DNA from: Sporosalibacterium faouarense
GTDB lineage: Bacteria > Bacillota > Clostridia > Tissierellales > VENL01
Length of the DNA: 64,000 bases
Direction: 5' to 3'
NCBI RefSeq assembly: GCF_016765695.1
Contig: NZ_JAETGO010000037.1
Coordinates: 62,001-126,000 of the forward strand
This document shows, piece after piece, positions 1 through 9,440 of the stretch; within the stretch, counting starts at the first letter, position 1; each line of letters opens with the position of its first letter. Under the pieces are notes generated by a model. The model searched no databases, had not been told where the DNA came from, and saw only the letters and a program-made list of their open reading frames with translations. The translations under genes were made by a program, and so were the position numbers.

Positions 1-532
1 AAGCATTTAAATCTTTTTCTTTAGCCTTATTTAAAACATTAAGTACATATTCATTTGCATTTTCTAATTTTACTCCATTACTTGATACTTGTATTTTATT
101 ATCTGCTGTTTCAATACTTTCATTATTTGAACCTTCTACCTTACTACTTTTATTATTTAATATGTCATTTAAGGCTTGTACTAAATGTTCAGTTTCTAAA
201 TCACCTTCCTCACCTGTTGTACTAATATTTGTTACATATTCTTCTAAAGCATCAAAACATTCAAAAAGTATATCAATGATTTCAGATGTGATTTCTTTTT
301 CTCCATTTCTCACGGCATGAAGTAAGTTTTCCATCTCATGAGTTAGATTAGATACTTTAGAAAAACCCATGGTACCAGCCATCCCCTTAACTGTATGGGA
401 CACCCTAAATATTTGATTTAACAAGTCTTTGTCATTTGGATTTTTTTCTAGTTCTAATAAGCTTTCATTCATACTAAGCAAGTGCTCTTTAGCCTCTTCA
501 ATGAAAATATCCAAATATTGATTCATATCCAT
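1..532 (-). CDS. cheA: Chemotaxis histidine kinase CheA, N-terminal part (runs off the window)
   Basis: Only the first 177 codons are present; the gene continues beyond base 1. The N-terminus is an HPt phosphotransfer domain: the FRVSHTVKGMAG segment carries the phospho-accepting histidine at H46. After about residue 110 the sequence becomes a low-complexity acidic linker, as in CheA between P1 and P2. The ATG at 532 follows cheB by one base, with an AAGGTAGGTG ribosome binding site inside the end of cheB. CheA autophosphorylates under chemoreceptor control and passes phosphate to CheY and CheB, both encoded nearby. Identity is secure; completeness cannot be judged. Confidence 0.93.
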   Translation of the reverse strand, partial: MDMNQYLDIFIEEAKEHLLSMNESLLELEKNPNDKDLLNQIFRVSHTVKGMAGTMGFSKVSNLTHEMENLLHAVRNGEKEITSEIIDILFECFDALEEYVTNISTTGEEGDLETEHLVQALNDILNNKSSKVEGSNNESIETADNKIQVSSNGVKLENANEYVLNVLNKAKEKDLNA

Positions 533-533
533 T

Positions 534-1619
534 CTATACACCTACCTTCTTATTTAAATGTGGAGCTATCTTATCTAAGGACAATATCTCTTCAATTGCC
601 CCTAAGTTAACAGCGACTTTTGGCATACCATATATAACACATGTTTCTTCATTTTGTGCAATGGTATAACCTCTATTATTTCTAATCTTTTTCATACCTT
701 TTGCACCATCACCACCCATACCAGTTAGTATAACTCCATAAATATTTACTGATGTTATATCTGCTACGGAATCCATTAAGACATCAACTGAAGGTCTATG
801 CCCTGAAACTACACTGTCTTGTGTAAGCTTAATGTATAATTTATTGCCTTTCTTTTCAACTTTCATGTGATGGTCACCAGGTGCTATGTAACACCAACCC
901 TTTATAATTTCTTCACCATGTTCAGCTTCTTTTACTGTCACTTGACTCAATCCATCTAATCGATTAGCAAGGGATTTAGTGAAACCAGGTGGCATATGTT
1001 GAACTACCAAAATACTTCCATTTATATTTTTATTAAAATATGGTATCACTGATTGTAAAGCTCTTGGACCACCAGTTGAAGTTCCAATAGCTATCAAATT
1101 TGCAACTTTTTCATCTCTTTTGATAAAGCCAGTAGATTTAGACCTATTGAAAATTGATCTTCTAGTAGATTTTCTTTCTGGTATTTTAGCTGGTTTTTTA
1201 GTCGGAGCTTTAGGTGGGATTTTCACCTTAGCAATACCCTTTATTTTATCTATTAGCTCAGTTTTTTTAGAATCACTATCCATATCAAAAATACTACTAG
1301 GCTTTGTAATAAAATCAATTGCTCCTAGTTCAAGAGCTTTAAGAGTTGCTTCAGCTCCTTCCACTGTTATACTACTTAACATTACGACAGGTATTTCATA
1401 GTTAGACATGATTTCTCTTAATGTTTCTATACCATCCATTACCGGCATTTCAACATCCAATGTCACAATATCTGGTTTAATAACCTTTAGTTGCTCTAGA
1501 GCATCCTTTCCATTTTTCCCTGTCCCAATAACTTCAATCTCTTCATCTAAACTAAGGATATCACTTATTATTCTTCTCATAAAAGCAGAATCGTCTACTA
1601 CAAACACTTTAATAGCCAT
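534..1619 (-). CDS. cheB: Chemotaxis response regulator / protein-glutamate methylesterase CheB
   Basis: This 361-residue protein has the full CheB architecture. An N-terminal receiver domain (about 1-125) has acidic residues D9/D10 and phospho-acceptor D55 in LDVEMPVMDG. A Lys/Pro-rich linker (about 130-170) precedes the methylesterase domain with the catalytic triad candidates S181 (GTSTGGP), H208 (QHMPP) and D304 (GMGGDGAKGM). It removes methyl groups from chemoreceptor glutamates (or deamidates glutamines) when phosphorylated by CheA, giving sensory adaptation. It is separated from cheA by one base and its ATG overlaps the stop of the PilZ gene, so it is cotranscribed with the fla/che operon. 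Confidence 0.96.
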   Translation of the reverse strand: MAIKVFVVDDSAFMRRIISDILSLDEEIEVIGTGKNGKDALEQLKVIKPDIVTLDVEMPVMDGIETLREIMSNYEIPVVMLSSITVEGAEATLKALELGAIDFITKPSSIFDMDSDSKKTELIDKIKGIAKVKIPPKAPTKKPAKIPERKSTRRSIFNRSKSTGFIKRDEKVANLIAIGTSTGGPRALQSVIPYFNKNINGSILVVQHMPPGFTKSLANRLDGLSQVTVKEAEHGEEIIKGWCYIAPGDHHMKVEKKGNKLYIKLTQDSVVSGHRPSVDVLMDSVADITSVNIYGVILTGMGGDGAKGMKKIRNNRGYTIAQNEETCVIYGMPKVAVNLGAIEEILSLDKIAPHLNKKVGV

Positions 1620-2284
1620 TATATCAAACCCTTTTTCCTTAATTTTCTTTGTTGATTAAATATAAATTTAATTATTCTTTCTCTATCAGTATCATCTATT
1701 TCAGAAAATTTAACCCCCAATGTATATTTGTATTGTGGATTATTAGCGTTGTCTATCCTTACTATTTTTCCATGAATAGTTATTACAAATCTATCAAGTT
1801 CTAACTTTAACTCAACTAAGTCACCTTTATCATGAGAATAGTTACTAAGTAAACCTATTCCACCACCACTAATATTTTCAGTAGAGCATTCTTCCTTTAT
1901 TTCTTTTTCTATACCATCCTTTGTTATCTTATATATCTTCAAGGCTGGCAAAGAATAGTCTAAACGATAAAAATTTCTCTGTTGAATTTTTCTTATCTTC
2001 GAAGTTTTTTCAACAACTAGCTTGTACATATTTTTATTGATAACCTTTTTTACTATTGCCTCGAAGAAGTATTTACCTTTATTTTCTTTGTAATATGCTA
2101 CTTCAATAATGTTATTTATATAAAAAGGAACTATATTTCTATTTTTCAGAGGACCGCTAATAGTATAATTTCTTTCATCAATAATATCTAGCATTTGACT
2201 AATATATTTCTTCTTTTCTCTTGACCTAGTTATATTATATAATTCTAATCTATCACCTATATTTGGCAAATCATTTATAGACAT
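1619..2284 (-). CDS. PilZ-domain flagellar brake protein (YcgR/YpfA/DgrA type)
   Basis: This is a 221-residue cytoplasmic protein with a YcgR-like N-terminal domain (about 1-95) and a PilZ domain (about 100-215). The cyclic-di-GMP binding signature is present: R103xxxR107 in the QQRNFYRL segment and an N-x-S-x-x-G motif at N137-S139-G142. Proteins of this type bind c-di-GMP and then slow or disengage the flagellar stator. Its place between flhG and cheB, with the cheB start overlapping its stop, is common in Clostridia. Both binding motifs look intact. Direct interaction with MotA is inference from homologues. Confidence 0.88.
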   Translation of the reverse strand: MSINDLPNIGDRLELYNITRSREKKKYISQMLDIIDERNYTISGPLKNRNIVPFYINNIIEVAYYKENKGKYFFEAIVKKVINKNMYKLVVEKTSKIRKIQQRNFYRLDYSLPALKIYKITKDGIEKEIKEECSTENISGGGIGLLSNYSHDKGDLVELKLELDRFVITIHGKIVRIDNANNPQYKYTLGVKFSEIDDTDRERIIKFIFNQQRKLRKKGLI

Positions 2285-2287
2285 TAA

Positions 2288-3196
2288 CTACGTATCCCCC
2301 TTTGAAAATAAACTTCTGAATCTCTTAACAAAGTTACCTATTCCACCATCATCTTCAGTATCCTGATTCCCTGAAATCTTTAATGCTATAGAATTTATTT
2401 TCTTTGATATACTCGAGTTGGGATAAAGAAGAATAAAGGGATCTTGATTTTTAACAGACTGCATTACTAACTTACTGTCATTAACAAATCCTAATTTTTC
2501 TATAGTCGTATTTAAAAATTTATGGGATACTCTACTAAGTCTATTAAAAACCTCATCTGCCTCATCACTATTTTCAACTTTATTAATCACTACACTAAGC
2601 TTATTATGTCCACCATTTGTTCTAAGTGTCTTTATCATTGCATATACATCAGTTAATGAGGTTGGTTCTGGTGTTGTTATCAGAATAACTTCATCAGAAG
2701 AATTTACAAAATTTAACACTGTATTAGATAATCCAGCTCCTGTATCAATGATAATGTAATCAGCATAATTATCTAACTGCTGAAGTTGACGAGTTAAAAT
2801 GTCCAACTTTTGACTATCTAAATTAACCAATGACTTTATTCCAGAGCCTCCTGCTATTATTTTTATACCATTAGGTCCTTCTGTCATTATATCTAGGATA
2901 TTTTTACTTCCATCTAAAACATCAGCTATTGTATATTTAGGAATAATTCCAAGTATAACATCAATATTTGCTAATCCAATATCAGCATCAAATACTACAA
3001 CCTTGTAACCAAGTTTACTTAACGAAATACTTAAATTTATAGCAAAATTAGTTTTTCCAACTCCACCTTTTCCACTAGTTACAGATAAAACTTTTGATTT
3101 ATTTATGAGTTGAGATGTATTATCTAGATTTGTTTTTGTATCCCTTGTCTTGTTGTGTAATATTATTTGTCTAAGTCTCTCAGCTTGATCTCTCAT
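2288..3196 (-). CDS. flhG: MinD-like ATPase FlhG (YlxH), flagellar number/placement regulator
   Basis: This is a SIMIBI-class P-loop ATPase of the MinD family with a deviant Walker A motif (SGKGGVGKT, near residue 45) and the switch DTGAGLS. I chose the ATG at 3196 because a GGAGAGA ribosome binding site lies 7 bases upstream; a TTG 15 bases earlier would place that site inside the gene. The product then begins MRDQAERLRQ, which carries the DQAxxLR motif that in FlhG homologues stimulates the FlhF GTPase. It overlaps flhF by 17 bases. It controls flagellar number and position together with FlhF. The C-terminus is basic and may form the usual membrane-targeting helix. Confidence 0.93.
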   Translation of the reverse strand: MRDQAERLRQIILHNKTRDTKTNLDNTSQLINKSKVLSVTSGKGGVGKTNFAINLSISLSKLGYKVVVFDADIGLANIDVILGIIPKYTIADVLDGSKNILDIMTEGPNGIKIIAGGSGIKSLVNLDSQKLDILTRQLQQLDNYADYIIIDTGAGLSNTVLNFVNSSDEVILITTPEPTSLTDVYAMIKTLRTNGGHNKLSVVINKVENSDEADEVFNRLSRVSHKFLNTTIEKLGFVNDSKLVMQSVKNQDPFILLYPNSSISKKINSIALKISGNQDTEDDGGIGNFVKRFRSLFSKGDT

Positions 3197-4496
3197 GTTT
3201 TGTCTCTCCAATCAACTCATTACTTAGTTTTGGAATATCAATGATTTCAATATCTTCTGGAACATTTTGTCCAGTTGTAATATATGACAATGGTTTATCA
3301 GTATAAAATTTTGTATCAAGAATTACACCAAGATTGTTTGATTCATCAGACTTAGTGAATATAATTTTAAAATTATCAATAAAGCTATATTGCTTTAATA
3401 TATCCTTTATGTTTTCTATATTTGTAGTGGCACTTAAAACAAGAAAAATATCTTTTTGCTTAACTATTTCTAATAATTCTTTGACATCTTCCATTTGTTC
3501 ACTATTTTTATGACTTCTTCCAGCTGTATCGACAAAAACTACATCTTTATCATTAAAATTCGATAATACCTCGTAAAAATCCTTTTTCTCATATATAATT
3601 TTTATCGGTAAATCTAGAATATCACTATAGATTTTAAGCTGTTCAACTGCAGCAATTCTATAGGTATCTGCAGTCACTAATCCAACATTCAGTTTTTTCT
3701 CTAAAGTATAGTATGCTGCTAACTTAGCTAACGTGGTAGTCTTACCAACTCCAGTAGGACCAATAAAAAATACTATTTTTTGGTCATTATTGTATCTAAT
3801 AGGAGAAGGATTTCCAAGATATCCATTTATATTAAATTTAACGACCTCTTTTACTTCTGATTCATTCTTATCTTCTAAGTTAACATTTTTATCTATATTT
3901 CCTAAAATACTATTACTAACAATTTCACTAACTCCATTATCAACTAATATATCTTTATAAGGCCTTAATTTCTCTGGCAAATAAAAGTCTTTATACATTT
4001 TACTTTCAAAGCTCTTCATAAATCCTTCCATTGTTCCCCTAAGCTTTTGAATCTCTTTGTTGATTTCTTCATTTGATTTAGAATTCTGATTATTATTTAC
4101 ATTCATCTGAGTATTCAACTTATCAAAGAAATCATTTGTAACGTTTTTATCTAAAACCTTATTCTTATCTTTTATACTGTCAGAAAAAGAGTTCTTTTCT
4201 TCATTCTCTTTTATGGTGCTGCCAAAGTTCTTCCTAGGAGTGCTATTATAACTATGGTTTTTGTATTTTTCAATATTATAACTTCTACTACTCACCTTTG
4301 GTTTTGTATCTTCTTCGCCCGTTTCTTCTTCATCAATTGCTGCAACAATTTCTATTAAGGATTTACCAAAAAGTCCCAAAAATCCTGACTTTTTAATTTT
4401 TCTTGTATGAAGTATTATTGCTTCAGGTCCTAATTCAACTCGTAATTTTTTCATAGCCTCTTGTGTTGTTTTCCCAATATATCTTTTAACAATCAT
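3180..4496 (-). CDS. flhF: Flagellar biosynthesis GTPase FlhF (SRP family)
   Basis: This 438-residue protein has the three-part FlhF layout: a basic N-terminal B domain starting MIVKRYIGKT, a poorly conserved Asn/Lys-rich linker (about 60-160), and an SRP-type NG GTPase domain. G1 is [10 protein letters not shown] at about 246-255, followed by VTADTYRIAAVEQL and VDTAGRSHKN. It forms GTP-bound dimers at the pole or at nascent flagellar sites and helps place the first basal-body components. The start shares one base with the flhA stop (TAATG), indicating translational coupling, and the 3' end overlaps flhG, its GTPase-activating partner. Confidence 0.95.
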   Translation of the reverse strand: MIVKRYIGKTTQEAMKKLRVELGPEAIILHTRKIKKSGFLGLFGKSLIEIVAAIDEEETGEEDTKPKVSSRSYNIEKYKNHSYNSTPRKNFGSTIKENEEKNSFSDSIKDKNKVLDKNVTNDFFDKLNTQMNVNNNQNSKSNEEINKEIQKLRGTMEGFMKSFESKMYKDFYLPEKLRPYKDILVDNGVSEIVSNSILGNIDKNVNLEDKNESEVKEVVKFNINGYLGNPSPIRYNNDQKIVFFIGPTGVGKTTTLAKLAAYYTLEKKLNVGLVTADTYRIAAVEQLKIYSDILDLPIKIIYEKKDFYEVLSNFNDKDVVFVDTAGRSHKNSEQMEDVKELLEIVKQKDIFLVLSATTNIENIKDILKQYSFIDNFKIIFTKSDESNNLGVILDTKFYTDKPLSYITTGQNVPEDIEIIDIPKLSNELIGETKHERSS

Positions 4497-6529
4497 TATA
4501 TAGTCACCATCCCTAGAGATTGAACCTCAACTGAAGAATCAATTTCATTATATGATAATACTATTAAATCCTCAGCTACTTGCTCAGATAATCTTTTGAA
4601 GAATATCCTTACTATAGGCGCCGTTAACACGATTGGTTGCTCTCCTATAGAAGTGAATTTTTCTATATTTTTAACTAAACTCCTTAAAACCTGCTGTACC
4701 GAGTTAGGGTCTAGAGATAAATATGAGCCCGTTTCTGTCTGTTTAATTGAATCCATAATTCTTTGTTCTAGCTGACCATCTAATGTTATTACCTTAATTC
4801 TCTTATTTTGCACATATTTATTTGTAATATATCTAAATAGCTTTTGTCTAACGTATTCTGTCAACATATCAGTATCTCTTGTTATATTTCCATAATCTGC
4901 CAAAGTTTCCAGTATAGAACCCATATCCCTTACAGAAATATCTTCTTTTAAAAGATTTGCTAGAACTTTTTGAATCTCACCAATGGTAAACATTTTAGGA
5001 GTTACTTCTTCTACTAAAGCCGGATGCTCTTCTTTTACATTATCTACTAATACTTTCACATCTTGTCTTCCTAATAATTCATGAGCATTGCTCTTGATTA
5101 TTTCTGTTAAGTGTGTAGATATCATCGAAGGTAGATCAACTACTGTATATCCAAGTATCTCTGCTTTCTCTCTTTCTTCTTCAGTAATCCATTTAGCAGG
5201 TAATCCAAAGGCAGGTTCTACTGTATCTATACCATTTATGTCTCCCTGTGAAGTTCCTGGGTCCATAGCAAGATAATGATCAAACATTACTTCACTTTTA
5301 CTCACTTCTGTCCCCTTAATTTTTATAATATATTCATTAGGATTCAATTGAATATTATCCCTTAATCTCACTATTGGTACTATTATACCCATTTCGAGAG
5401 CAATTTGTCGTCTAATCATAACAATCCTATCTAGAAGATCTCCGCCTTGATTAGCATCTGCCAATGGTATAATACCATAGCCAAATTCTAATTCTATATC
5501 TTCTACTTTAAGCAAAGACATTACGCTCTCTGGCTTCTTGATCTCTTCTGATTCAGATTCCTCTTCCATTTCCAATTCTTGTACTTCAGCAGTTTTGATG
5601 TTTGTACGTAGCCTTAATCCTGCAAAAATTAATACACCAGCCATAACAAGATAAGGTAATTTCGGTAATGGTGTTCCTAATCCAAGGAAAATAAGAACTC
5701 CAGATATGATAAACATTACTTTTGGATTTTGTCCAAAAAGCTGCTGTAACACATCTTGTCCAAGATTTGAATCTGAAGCTGCTCTGGTGACTACTATACC
5801 TGTAGCAGTTGATATTAAAAGAGCTGGAACTTGACTTACAAGGCCATCTCCAACTGTTAATAACGTATATTGGTTTAAAGCTTCACCAAAGGACATATTG
5901 TTCATTACAATTCCAATGACTAAACCTGCACTAATATTTATTAATGTAATTATTATACCCGCAATTGCGTCTCCCTTAACAAACTTACTAGCACCATCCA
6001 TAGCTCCATAAAAATCTGCCGATTGCTGTATTTCTTTTCTTCTAATTCTTGCTTCCTCTTCTGTTACTAAGCCTGAATTTAAATCCGCATCTATAGCCAT
6101 TTGTTTCCCAGGCATAGCATCTAAAGTAAATCTTGCGGCTACTTCTGCAACCCTTTCAGAACCCTTTGTTATTACAAGGAATTGAATAATAACAATAATT
6201 AAGAAAACTATAAATCCAACAGCTGCATTTCCTTGAATAACAAATTCACCAAAAGCTTCAATTACTCTACCTGCATCCCCTTCACCAAGAATATATCTAG
6301 TTGTTGATATATTCAGTGAAAGCCTAAACAATGTGGTCATTAGTAACAGGGATGGAAAAATTGAGAATTGAAGAGCATCCTTTGTATACATAGATATCAA
6401 TAGGATTAATAATGCCAAGGAAATATTTAAGCTAAGAAGGATATCTAAAGCTGTCTTCGGTATGGGAATAATAATAATAATAACTATGCAAATTACTGCA
6501 ATTGCAACAACTATGTCTCCAAATTTCAT
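4496..6529 (-). CDS. flhA: Flagellar type III export gate protein FlhA
   Basis: This protein is 677 residues, a normal FlhA length. The first ~320 residues hold about eight membrane helices and the conserved FHIPEP signature RFTLDAMPGKQMAIDADL (133-150). The C-terminal ~350 residues form the cytosolic nonamer-ring domain that docks chaperone-substrate complexes. FlhA is part of the proton-driven export gate with FlhB, FliP, FliQ and FliR, all encoded immediately upstream. The linker around residues 320-340 is highly acidic. It is followed by flhF with a one-base overlap. Confidence 0.97.
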   Translation of the reverse strand: MKFGDIVVAIAVICIVIIIIIPIPKTALDILLSLNISLALLILLISMYTKDALQFSIFPSLLLMTTLFRLSLNISTTRYILGEGDAGRVIEAFGEFVIQGNAAVGFIVFLIIVIIQFLVITKGSERVAEVAARFTLDAMPGKQMAIDADLNSGLVTEEEARIRRKEIQQSADFYGAMDGASKFVKGDAIAGIIITLINISAGLVIGIVMNNMSFGEALNQYTLLTVGDGLVSQVPALLISTATGIVVTRAASDSNLGQDVLQQLFGQNPKVMFIISGVLIFLGLGTPLPKLPYLVMAGVLIFAGLRLRTNIKTAEVQELEMEEESESEEIKKPESVMSLLKVEDIELEFGYGIIPLADANQGGDLLDRIVMIRRQIALEMGIIVPIVRLRDNIQLNPNEYIIKIKGTEVSKSEVMFDHYLAMDPGTSQGDINGIDTVEPAFGLPAKWITEEEREKAEILGYTVVDLPSMISTHLTEIIKSNAHELLGRQDVKVLVDNVKEEHPALVEEVTPKMFTIGEIQKVLANLLKEDISVRDMGSILETLADYGNITRDTDMLTEYVRQKLFRYITNKYVQNKRIKVITLDGQLEQRIMDSIKQTETGSYLSLDPNSVQQVLRSLVKNIEKFTSIGEQPIVLTAPIVRIFFKRLSEQVAEDLIVLSYNEIDSSVEVQSLGMVTI

Positions 6530-6541
6530 TTCTTATCCTCC

Positions 6542-7633
6542 TTAATTATGTCTTAATCCATATACATAAGCTAATACTTCTGCTACAGCCTGATAAAGCT
6601 CTTCAGGAATAATATCACCAATTTCTACACTTTTATATAATGCCTGTGCAAGAGGCTTATTTTCTACCATAGGTATATCAGATTCTTTAGCTACTTTTTT
6701 TATATTCTGAGCAATCAGGTCCTTCCCTTTTGCCAAAATAAAAGGCGCATCACATTTTTCTTTATCATACTTAAGAGCTATAGCATAATGAGTAGGGTTA
6801 GTAATTATTACGTCCGCCTTGGGAACATCTTGCATCATTCTGGTCATAGCTATCTGTCTTTGCTTTTCTTTTATTTTAGACTTAATCATTGGGTCCCCTT
6901 CTGTTTGCTTATGCTCTTCTTTTATTTCTTTTTTGCTCATTTTAAGGTTTTTCTCGAAATCCCACCATTGATATATATAATCAATAACTGCAATAACTAT
7001 CAATACACCTCCGGCTCTAAGAGCTATGCCAAAGGTAATATCACCGATATAGGTTACTATTGCTGCTATACTCATATCTAATAAGTTATAAATAAAATTC
7101 ATTTGTTTCAAGATATAGGAAAAAGCTACATAGCCTATAACAAATACCTTAATTAAGGATTTAACTAGCTCAACAATTGACTTCGGCGAAAATATACGCT
7201 TAAATCCTTCAATAGGATTTATTTTACTAAACTTTATTCCTATACTTTTAGTGCTAAATAAAAAACCAACTTGCATATAATTTGATAATAATCCTATAAT
7301 TAGTGCAACTGCTGCAATTGGTGCCACAGTTTGGGCGGCAACAATTATAATTTCATAAAACATATTATTAATTCCTTTGATAGTAAAAAGATCATCTATT
7401 TCGTTATAATGACTCAAAACCCTTTGAGTAAAATCACGAATATTACTATACATATAGCTTCCAAAAATTTTCAAACCAACAAAAGTTCCAATTATTAATA
7501 AAGCTGAGTTGATTTCTTGACTTTTTAATACTTGTCCCTTTTCCCTTGCTTCTTTTCTCTTCTTGGCGGTTGCCTTCTCAGTTTTTTCCTCGTCAGCGAA
7601 TAATTGAAGATTAAGTTTATATGTTAATTCCAT
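6542..7633 (-). CDS. flhB: Flagellar export switch protein FlhB
   Basis: FlhB has four membrane helices (about 45-215) and a cytosolic C-terminal domain with the self-cleaving NPTH motif (TNPTHYAIAL, about 60% along). Cleavage between Asn and Pro switches export from rod/hook to filament substrates after the FliK ruler signals hook completion. The N-terminus carries the FADEEKTEKAT signature. I favour the ATG at 7633, 8 bases after AAAGGA; an in-frame ATG at 7642 overlaps the fliR stop but has no spacing to that site. It belongs to the fliOPQR-flhBA export-gate block. Confidence 0.96.
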   Translation of the reverse strand: MELTYKLNLQLFADEEKTEKATAKKRKEAREKGQVLKSQEINSALLIIGTFVGLKIFGSYMYSNIRDFTQRVLSHYNEIDDLFTIKGINNMFYEIIIVAAQTVAPIAAVALIIGLLSNYMQVGFLFSTKSIGIKFSKINPIEGFKRIFSPKSIVELVKSLIKVFVIGYVAFSYILKQMNFIYNLLDMSIAAIVTYIGDITFGIALRAGGVLIVIAVIDYIYQWWDFEKNLKMSKKEIKEEHKQTEGDPMIKSKIKEKQRQIAMTRMMQDVPKADVIITNPTHYAIALKYDKEKCDAPFILAKGKDLIAQNIKKVAKESDIPMVENKPLAQALYKSVEIGDIIPEELYQAVAEVLAYVYGLRHN

Positions 7634-7638
7634 TTGAA

Positions 7639-8421
7639 TCATCCTTTAGAAATAATCTTCATAAATATGTCGATTTCATTAAACATGCTTTCAAATAAAT
7701 GTTGAAGTATAACAGAAAAAATGGGTATTGTAAAAATTAGAACTAGTAAACCTACTGCTACCTTAAAAGGCATACCAACTACAAAAACATTCATTTGTGG
7801 CATAGTCTTTGCTAAGATACCAAGCAACACATTTGCTAAAAAGATTGTAGCAATTATAGGACTAGCAATTTTGAATCCAATTACAAAAACTTGTCCAAAT
7901 ATACTTATCATTTGTGTTGTTAAATCATTACTAAAAGCAAAGCTACCTATAGGTATTAAACTATAACTATCAACTAATGCCCTAATTAATAAATGATGAC
8001 CATTTGTAGTTAGAAAAATTAGAGCTGCCAATATATAATAAAAATTACCAGTTATGGGTAACTGTACATTATGCTGTGGATCAAGAACATTAACCATTCC
8101 AAAGCCTATTTGCATATCTATGATCTGACCTGCTATATACATAGATGTGAAAAAAACATAAGAAATAAATCCAATGATTAGTCCAACTGCAAACTCTTTA
8201 ATTATTAACAATACCATACTAAGATCGTTAAATACTTCTGCATCATAATCTATAACTGAAAAAATAATAAGGGACATAAAAAATGCAAGTCCTATTTTTA
8301 AAATGTTAGGTATATTCTTTCTACTAAAAATAGGTGTAATTACAAATAGTCCTGTAGATCTTACTAATATCAAAAGAAAAATCTGGTACTTATTTAGAAT
8401 AATATCTATTATTGCATCCAT
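7639..8421 (-). CDS. fliR: Flagellar export gate protein FliR
   Basis: This hydrophobic protein of about 260 residues has six predicted membrane helices, typical of FliR. It contains the family-typical segment QIGFGMVNVLDPQ and ends with a hydrophobic stretch before a short tail. FliR joins FliP and FliQ to form the helical core of the export gate. The ATG at 8421 is preceded by AGGTGA at 5 bases and is preferred over an upstream GTG at 8430 that lies inside that site. The 3' end reaches the flhB start region, consistent with coupled translation. Confidence 0.95.
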   Translation of the reverse strand: MDAIIDIILNKYQIFLLILVRSTGLFVITPIFSRKNIPNILKIGLAFFMSLIIFSVIDYDAEVFNDLSMVLLIIKEFAVGLIIGFISYVFFTSMYIAGQIIDMQIGFGMVNVLDPQHNVQLPITGNFYYILAALIFLTTNGHHLLIRALVDSYSLIPIGSFAFSNDLTTQMISIFGQVFVIGFKIASPIIATIFLANVLLGILAKTMPQMNVFVVGMPFKVAVGLLVLIFTIPIFSVILQHLFESMFNEIDIFMKIISKG

Positions 8422-8437
8422 TTTATTCACCTAAATC

Positions 8438-8707
8438 TTATTGTATATATAAATTCAAATTCATCAAAAGATTCTGAGTAAACTCCAACACGAGTTTAAG
8501 AATCCATGGTCCAAAAAAGATAAATGAAACAAGCACAGCAACTATCTTAGGGATAAATGCCAATGTTGCTTCCTGGATTTGAGTAGTAGCTTGAAAAATA
8601 CTTACTAACAAACCAACTATAAGTCCAAATCCCAGCATAGGAGCAGATGCCATTAGTATTGTTTTCACACCTTCTTGAGCTAGTCTTAAAATTTCTCCTT
8701 CATTCAA
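8438..8707 (-). CDS. fliQ: Flagellar export gate protein FliQ
   Basis: This is a two-helix protein of 89 residues, the usual FliQ size, with the conserved QATTQIQEATLAFIPKI segment between the helices. The likely start is TTG at 8707, 8 bases after AAGGAG; the in-frame GTG at 8716 directly abuts the site. It packs around FliP/FliR in the export gate. It lies between fliP and fliR with only short spacers, so it is cotranscribed with both. Confidence 0.95.
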   Translation of the reverse strand: MNEGEILRLAQEGVKTILMASAPMLGFGLIVGLLVSIFQATTQIQEATLAFIPKIVAVLVSFIFFGPWILKLVLEFTQNLLMNLNLYIQ

Positions 8708-8723
8708 TTGGATCACTCCTTAA

Positions 8724-9440
8724 CTAATTAAAACTCAGAACTAACGATCTAATAACCAAGTGCCAGCCATCTACCAAAATAAATAATAATATTTTAAAAG
8801 GTAATGAAATCATTATTGGTGGAAGCATCATCATACCCATTGACATTAAAGTACTTGCCACGATCATGTCAATTACTAGAAATGGAATAAATAAAATGAA
8901 GCCCATTTTAAATGCCTTTCTTAGTTCTCCTATTACAAAAGCAGGTACTAGGGCTTTGGTTGGTATATCATCAGTATTTTCAACTTCATCAATTTGAGCT
9001 ATATCCATAAAAAGACTAAGATCTTTACCTTCTGTCTGTTTTAGCATGAAATTTCTTAATGGTTCTATTCCTCTTTCAATTGCTACATCTTGTCCAATTT
9101 CTTCATTTAAATAGGGTTGGATTGCATTATCGTTTATTTCTGTAGCTACAGGTGCCATAATGAAAAATGTCAAAAATAATGCTAATCCTATAAGAACTTG
9201 ATTTGGAGGAGTTTGTTGTGTTCCCACTGCATTTCTTATGAATGAAAGCACTATGATTATTCTAGTAAAGCTAGTCATCATAATAACAATTGCAGGTAGT
9301 AAAGCCAAAATTGTAAAAAGAACTAACAATTGTATACTAGGAACGTAATCTCTAACTTCAAAACCTTCCGCATAAGCACAAGAAGTAAATAATAATAGTA
9401 TTATACAAGTTAATAATATCGTCTTAGTTCCCTTATTCAT
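8724..9440 (-). CDS. fliP: Flagellar export gate protein FliP
   Basis: This 238-residue protein has a cleavable N-terminal signal sequence (about 1-25, ending CAYAEG) followed by the FliP core. Family features are MTSFTRIIIVLSFIRNA, GTQQTPPNQVLIGLALFLT and the C-terminal segment MSMGMMMLPPIMISLPFK. FliP forms the pentameric base of the export gate. Its ATG overlaps the end of fliO by 8 bases behind a GAGGAAGAGGAG ribosome binding site, so the two are translationally coupled. Confidence 0.97.
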   Translation of the reverse strand: MNKGTKTILLTCIILLLFTSCAYAEGFEVRDYVPSIQLLVLFTILALLPAIVIMMTSFTRIIIVLSFIRNAVGTQQTPPNQVLIGLALFLTFFIMAPVATEINDNAIQPYLNEEIGQDVAIERGIEPLRNFMLKQTEGKDLSLFMDIAQIDEVENTDDIPTKALVPAFVIGELRKAFKMGFILFIPFLVIDMIVASTLMSMGMMMLPPIMISLPFKILLFILVDGWHLVIRSLVLSFN